Assembly: GCA_963742345.1 (NCBI GenBank) | Contig: CAVULO010000015.1 | Span: 310,001-374,000 of the forward strand | Length of the DNA: 64,000 bases | Source of the DNA: Pseudolabrys sp963742345 | Lineage (GTDB): Bacteria > Pseudomonadota > Alphaproteobacteria > Rhizobiales > Xanthobacteraceae | Direction of reading: 5' to 3' | Shown here: one piece after another, positions 51,508-63,066 of the stretch | Layout: each line of letters opens with the position of its first letter | Numbering within the stretch: the stretch's first letter is position 1 | Notes under the pieces: generated by a model | What the model was told of the DNA's origin: nothing | Databases searched by the model: none | The model's input: only the letters and a program-made list of their open reading frames with translations | Program-made: the position numbers and the translations under genes

Positions 51508-51580
51508 ACCCTTTGACAGCCGTTTTTGGTCATGTTCGGCTGGCCCTGAGGGAATATCTACATTCGAGCGGGAGCACTCA

Positions 51581-52192
51581 ATGAAACTTTATGACAGCAA
51601 AGTGGCGCCCAACCCCCGGCGCGCGCGCATTTTCCTCGCTGAAAAAGGTATCGCTGTGCCAACCGAGCAGGTCGATATCATGACCATGCAGCACAAGACG
51701 CCGGAGTACACGGCGATCAATCCGTTGCAGCGTATGCCCTCATTGGTGCTCGACGACGGCACAATAATCACGGAGTCGATTGCTATTTGTCGATATTTCG
51801 AAATGCTGCATCCCGAGCCGCCTTTGTTCGGTGTCGGACCCAAAGATGTCGCCATCGTAGAAATGTGGAATCGGCGAGCGGAGATCAACTTCTTCGCCAA
51901 CGTGGCGACAGTATTCCGCCATACGCATCCGGCGATGAAGGAGTTGGAGGTGCCGCAGGTGCCGGCATGGGCTGACGCCAACAGGCCACGAGTCACCTGG
52001 TTTATCGAAATGCTCGACCGCGAACTCGCTACGCGCGAATTCATTGCGGGCGACCGATATACGGTCGCCGACATCACCATGCAGGTCGCGGTCGATTTTA
52101 TGAAGCCCGGAAGGCTTGCGATGCCCGAGGGCGCCGGTAACGTGAAACGCTGGCATGCGGCGGTGTCGGCGCGGCCGAGTGCAAGCGCATGA
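51581..52192 (+). CDS. Glutathione S-transferase
   Basis: 203 residues from ATG 51581 (MKLYDSKVAPNPRRARIFLA). Thioredoxin-like N-terminal domain with NPLQRMPSLVLDDGTIITES, where cis-Pro and Glu-Ser bind glutathione, and an all-helical C-terminal domain with EFIAGDRYTVADITMQVAVD. No Cys at the N-terminal site, so a Ser/Tyr-type catalytic mode. Soluble; substrate unknown. Confidence 0.9.
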   Translation: MKLYDSKVAPNPRRARIFLAEKGIAVPTEQVDIMTMQHKTPEYTAINPLQRMPSLVLDDGTIITESIAICRYFEMLHPEPPLFGVGPKDVAIVEMWNRRAEINFFANVATVFRHTHPAMKELEVPQVPAWADANRPRVTWFIEMLDRELATREFIAGDRYTVADITMQVAVDFMKPGRLAMPEGAGNVKRWHAAVSARPSASA

Positions 52193-52250
52193 TTTCCAAA
52201 CAGCGGGAACCAGTATTCGGATCAGATCATGCGCAAGAAAGCGTTCGCAA

Positions 52251-53120
52251 TTAGCGATCAAGCAGGGCGATGAGACTTGACGTATCCCAGCGCTTGCCAC
52301 CCATCGTCTGGATTTCCGAATAGAATTGGTCAACTAGCGCTGTAACCGGCAGGTGCGCGCCATTCTTGCGCGCTTCACCTAGACAAATTCCCAAGTCCTT
52401 GCGCATCCAGTCGACCGCGAATCCAAAATCGAATTTGTTCGCCGCCATGGTCTTGTAGCGGTTTTCCATTTGCCAGGATTGCGCCGCACCTTTGGAGATG
52501 GTCGCGATCAGCTTCTCGATATCGAGTCCGGACTTCTTGGCGAAGTGCAGACCTTCCGCCAAACCCTGTACCAGTCCGGCAATGCAGATCTGGTTGACCA
52601 TTTTCGAGAGCTGTCCCGATCCGGGCGAGCCAAGTAAATTGCAGGCGCGCGCATAAGCTGCGATGACTTTCTCGGCCCGAGTGAACGGCTCAATGTCGCC
52701 GCCACACATCACCGTGAGCGCGCCATTCTCGGCACCGGCCTGACCGCCTGACACAGGTGCATCGACGAAATCGAAGCCCCCCTTTTTTGCGGCCGCGTAA
52801 AGGTCGCGCGCGATTTCGGCGGAGGCGGTGGTGTGGTCAACGAAAACCTTACCCTTGCCCATGCCGGCGAAGGCGCCGTTCGGCCCTAGTGTCACTTCGC
52901 GCAGATCGTTGTCGTTGCCGACGCATGCCATAACGAAGTCCTGGCCTTCGGCTGCGGCTTTGGGGGTAGGGGCCGACTTGCCGCCGTGTTGCTTGACCCA
53001 TTGCTCGGCCTTGGCGGCGGTGCGGTTATAGACGGTCACCTCGTGCCCGCCTTTGTTCTTCAAATGCCCCGCCATCGGGTAGCCCATGACACCCAGGCCC
53101 AAAAACGCCACCTTCGCCAT
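52251..53120 (-). CDS. 3-hydroxyisobutyrate dehydrogenase-family NAD(P) oxidoreductase
   Basis: 289 residues from ATG 53120. Rossmann motif VAFLGLGVMGYPMAGHL, substrate motif FVDAPVSGGQAGAENGALTV, and catalytic-Lys helix GQLSKMVNQICIAGLVQGLA are all intact. The family oxidises beta-hydroxy acids (3-hydroxyisobutyrate, tartronate semialdehyde). Substrate cannot be fixed. Convergent with the GST gene, which ends 58 bases away. Confidence 0.9.
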   Translation of the reverse strand: MAKVAFLGLGVMGYPMAGHLKNKGGHEVTVYNRTAAKAEQWVKQHGGKSAPTPKAAAEGQDFVMACVGNDNDLREVTLGPNGAFAGMGKGKVFVDHTTASAEIARDLYAAAKKGGFDFVDAPVSGGQAGAENGALTVMCGGDIEPFTRAEKVIAAYARACNLLGSPGSGQLSKMVNQICIAGLVQGLAEGLHFAKKSGLDIEKLIATISKGAAQSWQMENRYKTMAANKFDFGFAVDWMRKDLGICLGEARKNGAHLPVTALVDQFYSEIQTMGGKRWDTSSLIALLDR

Positions 53121-53296
53121 CGTCAATCTCCCTCACAAATTTCCAATACCCTTGGCCGGCCACAGCCGATGCCTATCTGCCAATAGGTCATTGCCGGGGA
53201 GGGTGCGTCAACCGGTCTTGGTGCCCGCGCCGCATTGACCGGCCCGCGTGCATGCCTATGGTGACGGCGCAAATCGGGTAGGACGGACGTGCGATT

Positions 53297-54438
53297 ATGG
53301 CGGTGAGCAAGGAGCAAGTTCTCGCAGCTTTGGCGAAGGTGCCATCGCCCGGCGGCACATCTTTGCCGGACGCGCGCGTGCTCTCGGATATTGTCGTTTC
53401 TGACGGCAAGGTCTTCTTCTCGCTGACGGCGGATGCCGCGGCGGTGAAAGCCTGGGAACCGGTGAGAAAAAAAGCGGAGGACGCCGTGCGCGCGATTCCC
53501 GGCGTACAGTCCGCGTTGGTAGCGTTGACAGCAGAACGCAGCGCCGGATCGGCCGCACGCGGACCGCAGCCGGCGCACACTAGCCGACTCAGCCCCAGCG
53601 GGCCGCCCATCCCGCCGACAAAGTGCAGCCGGGTATTCCTGGCGTCGATGCAGTGATCGCTGTCGCGTCGGGCAAAGGCGGCGTAGGCAAATCGACGACT
53701 GCGGTCAATCTGGCGCTCGGCTTGCGCGACCTTGGGCTGAAGGTCGGGATGCTCGACGCCGACATCTACGGTCCTTCGCTCCCGAAGCTTCTCGCAATCA
53801 AGGAGAAGCCGCAGACCATCGGCGGCACGCGTCTCAAGCCAATCGAACGCTATGGCCTCACGGTGATGTCGATCGGGTTTCTGATCGATGAAGAGACACC
53901 GATGATCTGGCGCGGACCAATGGTGATGTCGGCTATCACGCAGATGTTGCGCGAAGTGGAGTGGGGCAAGCTTGACGTCATGGTGGTCGACATGCCGCCT
54001 GGCACCGGCGACGCGCAACTTACAATCGCGCAGCAGGTACCGTTAAAAGGCGCGGTCATCGTTTCTACGCCCCAGGATCTGGCGCTGATCGATGCGCGGC
54101 GCGGCGTTGCTATGTTCAAGCGAGTGAACGTGCCGGTGCTCGGCGTGGTTGAGAACATGAGTTATTTCCTCTGCCCAAGTTGCGGCACGCGTTCGGATAT
54201 TTTCAGTCATGGCGGCGCGCGCAAGGAAGCCGAGCGGTTGGGCGTGCCCTTCCTTGGAGAGGTCCCGCTTCATATGACGATCCGCGAAAAATCCGACGCC
54301 GGCCTTCCGGTCGTCGCCACCGAGCCCGAAGGCCCGCACGCTAAAATCTATCGTGAGATTGCCGCCAGGGTGCGCGATCAGCTGGTAGGTGGGGTTGACG
54401 CCGGCCGGATAGCGCCGAAGATCGTCATTGAAGCCTAA
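53297..54438 (+). pseudogene. mrp: Mrp/ApbC Fe-S cluster carrier ATPase, frameshifted in the linker
   Basis: The N-terminal MIP18/DUF59 part (MAVSKEQVLAALAKVPSPGG to VQSALVALTAERS) and the P-loop ATPase (VIAVASGKGGVGKSTTAVNL, LDADIYGPSLPKLL, CPSCGT) are in different frames; the join lies between 53560 and 53600 in a low-complexity linker. One missing base makes a 380-residue protein of standard length. Mrp carries [4Fe-4S] clusters to apoproteins. Fragments are open at 53297-53656 and 53623-54438. Confidence 0.85.
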
Positions 54439-54617
54439 CGCCGCTTGCTCGTGGCGGCGGCGCGAAACTCCGGCAAGCTGCGCAACCCCGTCCCACTAGA
54501 CGAATGGGCAGCTTGCAGCTCACCCAGTTGCGGAAGCATTGTGTCGGTATTCCGGGACCGGCGGGGCCGCTGCCCGGGAATACGCTTTTTTCAGGGGCGC
54601 TCAGAGGGAGGATACTA

Positions 54618-55714
54618 ATGAAACGCCGCAAATTTCTCACTGCTGTCGGGGCGGGGGCATTGCCGCCGCTGCCGCGACGATCGCCACGCCGGCGATCGCT
54701 CAGTCCGCGCCCACGCTTAAGTGGCGCTTGACGGCAAGTTGGCCGAAGTCGCTTGATACACTGTACGGCACTTGCGAGCTGTTCGCGAAATATGTTTCGG
54801 AAGCGACCGACGGAAAATTCCAGATCCAGACGTTCGCTGCCGGCGAGATCGTGCCTGGCCTGCAAGTGCTCGACGCGGTGCAGAACGGTACAGTCGAATT
54901 GGGTCACAGTGCCCAATACTATTATATCGGGAAGGATCCGACCTGGGCGCTGTTCTGCGCGGTGCCGTTCGGTCTCAACGCACGCCAGCAGAACGCATGG
55001 TTCTACCATGGCGACGGCCAGAAGCTGATCGACGACTTTGGCGCCAAGTTCAATACCAAGTGTCTCCTTGCCGGCAACACCGGCTGCCAGATGGGTGGCT
55101 GGTTCAACAAGGAGATCAAGGAGCCCGGCGACTTCAAGGGCCTCAAGATGCGCATCGGCGGCTGGGCCGGCAAAACGCTCGGCAAGCTCGGCCTCGTCGC
55201 GCAGCAGCTCGCCGGCGGCGACATCTATCCGGCGCTCGAGAAGGGCACCATCGACGCCGCCGAATGGGTCGGGCCTCATGACGACGAGAAGCTCGGCTTC
55301 TACAAGATCGTCAAGTTCTACTACTATCCGGGTTGGTGGGAGGGCGGCACGGCCAACCACTTGCTCATCAACCTTGCCAAATGGAACGAGCTGCCGAACG
55401 GATACAAATCCATCCTCGACGCGGCTGCTGCCGCCTGTAATACAAAGCAGCAGGCTGACTACGACGCGAAGAACCCGCAAGCGCTTAAGCGTTTGGTTTC
55501 CAACGGCGTTCAACTGCGGCCATTCACACAGGCAACCATGGAGGCCTGCCTCAAGGCATCGAATGAGGTGAATGCCGAAACCTCAGCGAGCAATCCTGAT
55601 TACAAGAAAGTGTTGAATTCGATGGAGGCGTTCCGTCGCGACGAATATCTTTGGTGGCAGGTCGCCGAATATGGTTACGACAGCTTCATGATCCGCACTG
55701 GCGCAAAAGGCTGA
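54618..55714 (+). pseudogene. TRAP transporter substrate-binding protein DctP, copy 1, frameshifted in the signal peptide
   Basis: ATG 54618 with GGGAGG upstream begins a Tat signal (MKRRKFLTAVGAG); a lost G in the G-run at 54653-54657 shifts the frame, after which IAAAAATIATPAIAQS and the mature protein follow. Corrected length 365 residues. Mature fold: WPKSLDTLYGTCELFAKYV, AGEIVPGLQVLDAVQNGTVE, GDIYPALEKGTIDAAEWVGP, the TakP-like DctP type that binds 2-oxoacids or related carboxylates. Terminator follows. Confidence 0.85.
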
Positions 55715-55735
55715 TCGCAATTAAACGAATGAGCC

Positions 55736-55759
55736 GGGGCCGGCAACAAAGCCGGCCCC
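55736..55759 (+). terminator. Terminator after dctP copy 1
   Basis: Perfect stem GGGGCCGGC / GCCGGCCCC, loop AACAAA, 21 bases past the stop; followed by a modest T-run (CATTTT). Confidence 0.8.
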
Positions 55760-55928
55760 GACCGCATTTTGGGCCTGATTTTGCTCGCCACTTACAACTT
55801 TGGTTGAAGCAGGGCAGACTGGATTTAGCCGGTCGGCTCCGCCATGGTTCCAACTATGCCCCTGGAGTGAGCAACAACAGAGGGGTCATCCGGAGGTGTT
55901 CGCGATAAAAACCAAAGGGAGGGAAGAG

Positions 55929-57020
<1,092 letters not shown>

Positions 57021-57038
57021 TCGAATGTCGCAATACAA

Positions 57039-57069
57039 ACGGCCCCGGAACCGAAAGTTCCGGGGCCGT
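57039..57069. terminator. Bidirectional terminator between dctP copy 2 and dctM
   Basis: Perfect 13-base stem ACGGCCCCGGAAC / GTTCCGGGGCCGT, loop CGAAA, with TTTATT on the plus side. It separates convergent genes. Confidence 0.85.
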
Positions 57070-57093
57070 GTTTATTATGCTCGATTGTGATCG

Positions 57094-58756
57094 CTACTTC
57101 TTCGGGCGGCTCGTTGAAGTTGAGCGGCGGCAGTTCGAATTGCGGAATCTCGATCTTGACCTTGTTCGGATCGATCGGTCGACGCGGCGCCCTTGTAGTG
57201 CATGACCATGGCCGGGAACAGGATCACCAGTAACAACCATGATTACCTGGATCACCACGAATGGCACCGCGCCCCAGTAGATCTGTCCGGTGGTGACGCC
57301 CTCGGTGCGTTTGCCGGTGACGCGGTCGAGGAAGCTTTCGCGCGGCGCTACCGAACGCAGATAGAACAGCGCGAATCCGAACGGTGGGTGCATGAACGAC
57401 GTCTGCATGTTCACGCCGAGGATGACGCCGAACCAGATCAGGTCGATGCCGAGATGCTCGGCTGCGGGTCCGAGCAGAGGGAATGACGATGAAGGCGAGT
57501 TCGAAGAAGTCGAGGAAGAAGGCGAGCACGAAGACGAAGGCGTTGACGAAGATCAGGAAACCGATCTGGCCGCCGGGCAGCGACGTCAACAAGTTTTCGA
57601 CCCAGATGTGCCGCTCACGCCGTAAAACGTGAGCGAGAACACGCGCGCGCCGACCAGGATGAAGACCACGAAAGCCGACAGTTTGGCTGTGGATTCGGTG
57701 GCCTGGCGAACCAGATCCCAGGTCAGCCTGCGCTTAAGCGCGCCGAGGATCAGCGCGCCGCTGGCGCCCATGGCGCCGCCTTCGGTCGGGGTGGCGACAC
57801 CGATGAAGATGGTGCCGAGCACCAGGAAGATCAGGAACAACGGCGGCACCATAACGAAGGTGGTTTGCTGCGCCATATGCGAGAGTAAGCGGAAGCCCGT
57901 GAAGCGGGCGACGATCCAATTTACGACAGCGACACCGAATGCGAACATGATTCCAAAAAACATGCTCAACACCACGAAGTCAGCGCCGTGCGTATTCGGA
58001 ATTGCGCATCATGAACCAGCCGAAAATACCGCTCACCACCGTCAGCACTGCAAGCGAGGTCAGGCCCCGACTGCCGTTTGGTTCGCGGAATCCGACAGCC
58101 TCCGCTGGCAGGCCTGGTGTTGCTTTGGGGAATATCACCGTGACCATGAAAATGTAGAGCGCGTAGAGACCTGCCAGCACGATGCCTGGAATGAAAGCGC
58201 CCTCGTACATATCGCCGACCGAGCGGCCAAGTTGGTCAGCCATGACGATGAGCACCAGCGACGGCGGAATGATCTGCGCCAACGTTCCGGACGCCGCGAT
58301 CACGCCCGAGGCCACGCGCCGATCGTAGCCGTAACGCAGCATGATCGGCAGCGAGATCAGTCCCATGGAAATGACCGACGCGGCCACGACGCCGGTGGTG
58401 GCGGCGAGCAGCGCGCCGACGAAAATCACCGCATAGGCAAGGCCGCCGCGGATCGTGCCGAACAGTTGCCCGATAGTGTCGAGCAGATCCTCGGCCATGC
58501 CGGATCGCTCGAGCACCAAACCCATGAAGGTGAAGAAGGGAATTGCCAGCAGCGTGTCGTTGCTCATTACGCCGTAGACGCGCTCGGGCAACGCTTGCAG
58601 GAAGTCCGGGACAAACAGGCCGAGCTCGATGCCGATCAGTGCGAAGATCAGGCCGACCGCACCGAGCGAAAACGCCGCCGGATAACCGAGCAGCAGAAAG
58701 ATAACCAATGCGCCGAACATGATCGGAGCCATATTGGCGATGAGAAATGCTTCCAT
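57094..58756 (-). pseudogene. dctM: TRAP transporter large permease DctM, six frameshifts
   Basis: ATG 58756 (MEAFLIANMAPIMFGALVIF). The first 258 residues read clean to 57980; then breaks near 57988, 57610, 57478, 57230, 57174 (a 4-base CGAT duplication) and 57104. Corrected, the conserved membrane sequence continues to a PPKK stop at 57094, ~551 residues, with 12 or so TM helices including GVVAASVISMGLISLPIMLR and GVATPTEGGAMGASGALILG. DctM is the ion-coupled transporter subunit working with DctP and DctQ. Gene order dctQ-dctM is standard. Confidence 0.83.
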
Positions 58757-58784
58757 GCTTGACCCCGATTACCCCACCAAACGA

Positions 58785-59389
58785 CTAATGCTTTTCAATT
58801 GCGCCGATCAGTTCCTCGGCCTCGGTTTCAAGCGAGCTCTTCTGACCTGCATGTGGGTCAGGGATGAGGTCTCGCATGACCGCGATGCGTTTGATCAGTT
58901 CGGAGAGGCCTTGGATCAGCAGCATCGCAAATCCGATCATGATCAGCGACTTGCTCGGCCATTGCGGCAGCCCGCCAGCATTTCCCGATTGTTCGTTGAT
59001 CTCCACCGATCGAAGGAAGAAGGGGATGCCGGTGATGACCATGACGATGGCCAGCGGTAACAGGAAGAACGCGTGACCGATAACGTCGATGCTGTCGCGT
59101 ATGCGTTTCGGCAACAGGTTGTTCACGATGTCGATGCGGATGTGCTCGTTGGCCAGCAGCGTCCAGGGCGAGCACAGCAGGAACACGATGCTGAACAGTA
59201 CCCATTGCAATTCGAGCCAGGAGTTCGACGATGTATCGAAGACTTTCCGGATGGTGGCATTGAGCCGCCGAGACGACTACGGCGGCCATGATTAGCCACG
59301 CCAAGTCGCTTTCCGATCCAGGTGGTGAAGGCGTCGATGACACGCGTCACCGGCAGCAATGCCGTTAGCAATGCGTCCAAGGCGCCCAC
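58785..59389 (-). pseudogene. dctQ: TRAP transporter small permease DctQ, two frameshifts
   Basis: ATG 59389 (MGALDALLTALLPVTRVIDA). Frame breaks near 59306 and 59262 (extra bases); corrected, the sequence runs WIGKRLAWLIMAAVVVSAAN, TIRKVFDTSSNSWLELQWVL and on to the stop, 200 residues with four TM helices, including the conserved LLCSPWTLLANEHIRIDI. DctQ anchors DctM. dctM follows 28 bases later. Confidence 0.82.
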
Positions 59390-59684
59390 TTGACCACTCC
59401 CCTCTACCGGCTCTGGCGAGGTCGCCGGCCGTCGTTATTATTTTTGCTATGTCCCCGATGCCTGGCAACGCAGCCAAGCCTCGCCACCTTAATCCGATGC
59501 CTCTATCAGCCGTCAATGGAGAATTTGGTCGAAAGGGGGTCGTGCGGGGCGACTCAGCGACCCAGTGTCCGGATTGGGGCCACGACGACGGCCGAAACCC
59601 ATGGTTAGCTAAATCGGACCCAGGCTATCTGCCCCGGGCTAAGCCGTCCGCCCGCCCGTCGCCGGCGAAGCAGGCAGCATGAGC
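59390..59684. other. 295-base intergenic region between dctQ and moaA
   Basis: Both neighbours are on the minus strand. Should hold the dctQM promoter. No gene or clear hairpin recognised. Confidence 0.5.
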
Positions 59685-60737
59685 CTAGCCGCCGGTCATG
59701 CTCATATGGCGCGGCAATGCCGGTCTCTGATGTCGGCGATCGATCACGAAATCATGCCCCTTCGGCTTTCGTGTAATCGCCTCATCGATCGCGGCATGCA
59801 GGAGATCATCGCTTTCCGAGGCGCGGAGTGGACTACGGAGGTCGGCGGCGTCGTTCTGGCCGAGGCACATGTAAAGCGTACCGGTGCAAGTTATGCGCAC
59901 TCGGTTGCAGGATTCGCAGAAATTATGGGTGAGCGGCGTAATGAACCCCAATCGTCCGCCGGTTTCTTTCACTCGCACGTAACGCGCCGGTCCTCCCGTG
60001 TGGTAATCAATGTCATCAAGTGTGTATCGGTCGGCGAGGCGTGCTCGCACAATTGACAGGGGCAGATACTGATCGAGCCGTGACTCGTCGACGTCACCGA
60101 GCGGCATGACCTCGATTACAGTGAGATCCATGCCGCGCCCGTGAGTCCATTCGAGCAAGGTTGCGATCTCGTCTTCGTTCACACCTTTGAGTGCGACAGC
60201 GTTGATCTTGATTTGAAGTCCTGCCGCCTGCGCCGCATCGATGCCGGCAATCACTTTGTCGAGATCACCCCAGCGCGTAATGGCGCGGAACTTGTCGGCG
60301 TTGAGGGTGTCGAGCGAAACATTAATGCGGTTGACGCCGTGCGCCTTAAGCTGGGAAGCAAATTTCTGCAACTGCGAGCCGTTGGTGGTTAGCGTGAGCT
60401 CCTGAAGCGCGCCGCTCGCGAGATGACGAGACAAGGATGAGACCAGGGTCATGATGTCCCGCCTAACCAACGGTTCGCCGCCGGTCAGACGCAACTTGGT
60501 CACACCTTTCGCGACAAATGCGCTGCACAGACGATCAAGCTCCTCGAGGCTTAGGATCTCGGCCTTCGGCAGAAACGTCATGTGCTCCGCCATACAGTAG
60601 ACACAGCGGAAATCACACCGATCGGTGACTGACACGCGCAAATAAGTGATCGCGCGCTGGAACGGATCGATTAACGCGTTCGGCGTTAACCCGCTGCGAT
60701 CCAGGTCAATTGTCGAGATGCTGTTCGCCAATTCCAT
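59685..60737 (-). CDS. moaA: GTP 3',8-cyclase MoaA
   Basis: 350 residues from ATG 60737. Radical SAM cluster motif TDRCDFRCVYCMAE (Cys41, Cys45, Cys48), SAM-binding LTGGEP, and the second cluster motif FCESCNRVRITCTGTLYMCL near residue 270; the C-terminal double glycine needed for activity is present (SMTGG end). Catalyses the first step of molybdenum cofactor synthesis with MoaC. No other moa gene nearby. The frame extends 56 codons upstream, which is longer than the family and was not used. Confidence 0.93.
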   Translation of the reverse strand: MELANSISTIDLDRSGLTPNALIDPFQRAITYLRVSVTDRCDFRCVYCMAEHMTFLPKAEILSLEELDRLCSAFVAKGVTKLRLTGGEPLVRRDIMTLVSSLSRHLASGALQELTLTTNGSQLQKFASQLKAHGVNRINVSLDTLNADKFRAITRWGDLDKVIAGIDAAQAAGLQIKINAVALKGVNEDEIATLLEWTHGRGMDLTVIEVMPLGDVDESRLDQYLPLSIVRARLADRYTLDDIDYHTGGPARYVRVKETGGRLGFITPLTHNFCESCNRVRITCTGTLYMCLGQNDAADLRSPLRASESDDLLHAAIDEAITRKPKGHDFVIDRRHQRPALPRHMSMTGG

Positions 60738-60871
60738 CGTCCACGCTTTTGACGCGGGCCCATGGCCCGCGTCCGTTCCATATAGGAATACTGGCCGATA
60801 TTGGCCATAGCGTCCAGGAACTGCCCGTGACGAATCGGGCAGGCGGCATGTCAGATTGAACGCGTTGATCC

Positions 60872-61381
60872 CTACTGCCGCGCAGGCGGCGGATTTGTCG
60901 GCCAAGGTGATGATGGGGCCTGCGCCGGCGCTGCCGTCATTGGAGCGGGAGCAGGTGCAGCCGCGGCCGCCGGCTTGGGCCCAGTGGCCGGCTTCTTGGC
61001 GGTCGCAGGCTTTTTGGCCGGCTTTTTCGCCGCAGGTGGAACTCCTCCCGGCGTGAGTTCAACTACAACCGGATTGGGACGCAATCTCGGTGGTTCACCC
61101 GAGGTCTGGATCGCCTCAAGCCTTTCGGTTTCCGGCTGGTAGCCACTGAGCGTGAAAGTAACTGAGGAGGCCGCGTCGACTGGCAGCGCAAGCGCGCACG
61201 GTGTGCGGCAGGTTTGGCCGTTGGATGCCTTCGCTTCGGCGCCTGGTGGCTCGGATTCCAAACTTACGGTGTCCAAAGACGGACCCGGCTTAAGCGCATC
61301 AAGATTCATCCAGTCGGAGCTTGATGAACACGCGGCGAGCGCAAATGCGCCGCCGACAATTGCGAGAACTCGGTGCATCAT
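60872..61381 (-). CDS. Lipoprotein with PEGA-like domain and Pro/Ala-rich tail
   Basis: 169 residues. Lipobox ALAAC (Cys18), a short beta domain with VSLESEPPGAEAKASNGQTC and SVTFTLSGYQPETERLEAIQ, as in PEGA-type carbohydrate-related modules, then a Pro/Ala/Lys-rich tail. Located at the inner or outer membrane by lipid anchor. Role unknown. Its upstream region has several GTTAAC motifs. Confidence 0.78.
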   Translation of the reverse strand: MMHRVLAIVGGAFALAACSSSSDWMNLDALKPGPSLDTVSLESEPPGAEAKASNGQTCRTPCALALPVDAASSVTFTLSGYQPETERLEAIQTSGEPPRLRPNPVVVELTPGGVPPAAKKPAKKPATAKKPATGPKPAAAAAPAPAPMTAAPAQAPSSPWPTNPPPARQ

Positions 61382-61511
61382 ATTAACCGTCCCACTCGAG
61401 CGACTTTAACACCGCACGCCCGTTAACAAGAATACGGACGTCATCACGCAGGTGCAACATATCGCGCCCCGTTAACCTTACCACATTAACCATAATTTCG
61501 TACCATGGCTG

Positions 61512-62186
61512 TCAAATTGCAGATGAAATGGCGGCAATTGACGCGGGCAACTGTGCAAAATGACTGATGGTTCGGTCTGGCCCTAATTCGGCGACCGGAC
61601 GTTCGCTGTAGCCAAAATCGACGGCGATGACGGGGACGCCGGCGGCGCGCGCCGTACGAATGTCAGTAATGGAATCCCCGATCATGATCGTGCGTCGCAT
61701 TGTTCCGCCGGCGGCCGCGACGGTGCGTCGCAGAATTTCTGGATCAGGCTTCTGAACGCCGAAGGTATCTTGCCCGCAGATCGCGACAAACCGATCAGAG
61801 AGCTCGAGTTGGTCAAGCAGGAGTACTGATAACCGTTCGAGCTTGTTCGTGCAGACCGCAAACTGACAACCGAGCGCGGCGAGCACATCAAGCGCATCCG
61901 TTAGTCCCGGAAAGGGTCGCGATCGATCGGCCAGGTGATCGGAATAATGCGCAATGAAATCGGTGAACATTTGCTCGAGCTTGGCCGTCGGAAGAACGCG
62001 GCCTTCGGCCTCGATCCCACGGGCAATCATCGCCTTGGCGCCACCTCCGACCAAATTGCGTGCGGTGTCGTAAGGCAATGGCGCCAAACCTTCCCGCGCG
62101 AATATCACATTAAGTGTTTCAACGAGGTCGGGCGCGGTATCGATTAGGGTGCCGTCGAGGTCAAAGACAATAGTGGGGGCCGCCAT
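61512..62186 (-). CDS. gph: Phosphoglycolate phosphatase (HAD family)
   Basis: 224 residues from ATG 62186 (MAAPTIVFDLDGTLIDTAPD). HAD motif I DLDGT with Asp9 nucleophile, motif II CTNKLE, and motif III/IV MIGDSITDI. Gph hydrolyses 2-phosphoglycolate from Rubisco oxygenation or DNA repair. Divergent from rpiA, 156 bases apart. A 12-codon upstream extension lacks support. Confidence 0.88.
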   Translation of the reverse strand: MAAPTIVFDLDGTLIDTAPDLVETLNVIFAREGLAPLPYDTARNLVGGGAKAMIARGIEAEGRVLPTAKLEQMFTDFIAHYSDHLADRSRPFPGLTDALDVLAALGCQFAVCTNKLERLSVLLLDQLELSDRFVAICGQDTFGVQKPDPEILRRTVAAAGGTMRRTIMIGDSITDIRTARAAGVPVIAVDFGYSERPVAELGPDRTISHFAQLPASIAAISSAI

Positions 62187-62341
62187 GGTGGGATCGCTAG
62201 CCTTCGTTTGGCTTCGTTGCAAGGATGATTTACCAGCCGATAGCGGCTTAGCAAATTTCAGCTATTCAGGCGGGGTGATCGGAGCTAGATAGGCGTGGCA
62301 GTACCATCGTCATTTGATGCTCGATTGTTTAGCCGGTACCA

Positions 62342-63052
62342 ATGAACGCCGACGCCCAGAAACGTGCAGCCGCCGCTCGGGCCGTTGAATTTGTGCATCC
62401 GGGCATGCGGCTTGGGCTCGGCACCGGGTCGACCGCAAAGCATTTCGTGGAGCTGATTGGCGAGCGCGTTCGCTCAGGCCTCAACATTGTTGCAGTGCCG
62501 ACGTCAGAAGCGACATCAGTCGATGCAAAGCGTTGTGGCATTGCGCTCACGACATTGGATGAGACGCCCCAACTTGATCTGACCGTAGATGGCGCCGACG
62601 AGATAGGTCCGGACCTATGCTTGATTAAGGGTGGTGGTGGCGCATTGTTGCGTGAAAAAATCGTTGCGGCGGCATCCTCGCGCATGATTGTGATCGCCGA
62701 TCGCAGTAAGTGGGTTGCCACACTCGGCCGGTTTCCGCTGCCGATCGAAGTAGTCTCATTCGGCTTGGCAGCAACTCAGCGTGCAATTGAAAAAGCCATC
62801 GGTGCGATCCAGCGGCCTGGTTCACTGACGCTGCGGCGAGGCAAAGACGGCCATGCTTTTGTCACGGATGGCGGCCACTGGATCCTCGACGCGGCGCTCG
62901 GCCGGGTTGACGAGCCGACCGCGTTGGCGCATGCGCTTTCTGATGTTCCGGGGGTAGTGGAGCATGGGTTGTTTATTGGCCTTGCGCGCATGGCCATTAT
63001 CGGCGGGCCGGACGGCGTGGAGATCGTCGAAGGCCCTGAAATCTCGAATTAA
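62342..63052 (+). CDS. rpiA: Ribose-5-phosphate isomerase A
   Basis: 236 residues. Family motifs MRLGLGTGSTAKHFVELIGE, LDLTVDGADEIGPDLCLIKG, GGALLREKIVAAAS and SVIADRSKWV are intact, with catalytic Asp and Lys conserved. Interconverts ribose-5-phosphate and ribulose-5-phosphate. DUF2059 gene follows 15 bases later. Confidence 0.93.
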   Translation: MNADAQKRAAAARAVEFVHPGMRLGLGTGSTAKHFVELIGERVRSGLNIVAVPTSEATSVDAKRCGIALTTLDETPQLDLTVDGADEIGPDLCLIKGGGGALLREKIVAAASSRMIVIADRSKWVATLGRFPLPIEVVSFGLAATQRAIEKAIGAIQRPGSLTLRRGKDGHAFVTDGGHWILDAALGRVDEPTALAHALSDVPGVVEHGLFIGLARMAIIGGPDGVEIVEGPEISN

Positions 63053-63066
63053 ATGGAGTTTCAAAG

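Noticed and set aside
54425..55513. 362-codon minus-strand open frame
   Set aside because: Antisense to dctP copy 1; high-GC third positions make long shadow frames common here.
57629..58762. 377-codon plus-strand open frame
   Set aside because: Antisense to dctM, which has clear TRAP permease sequence.
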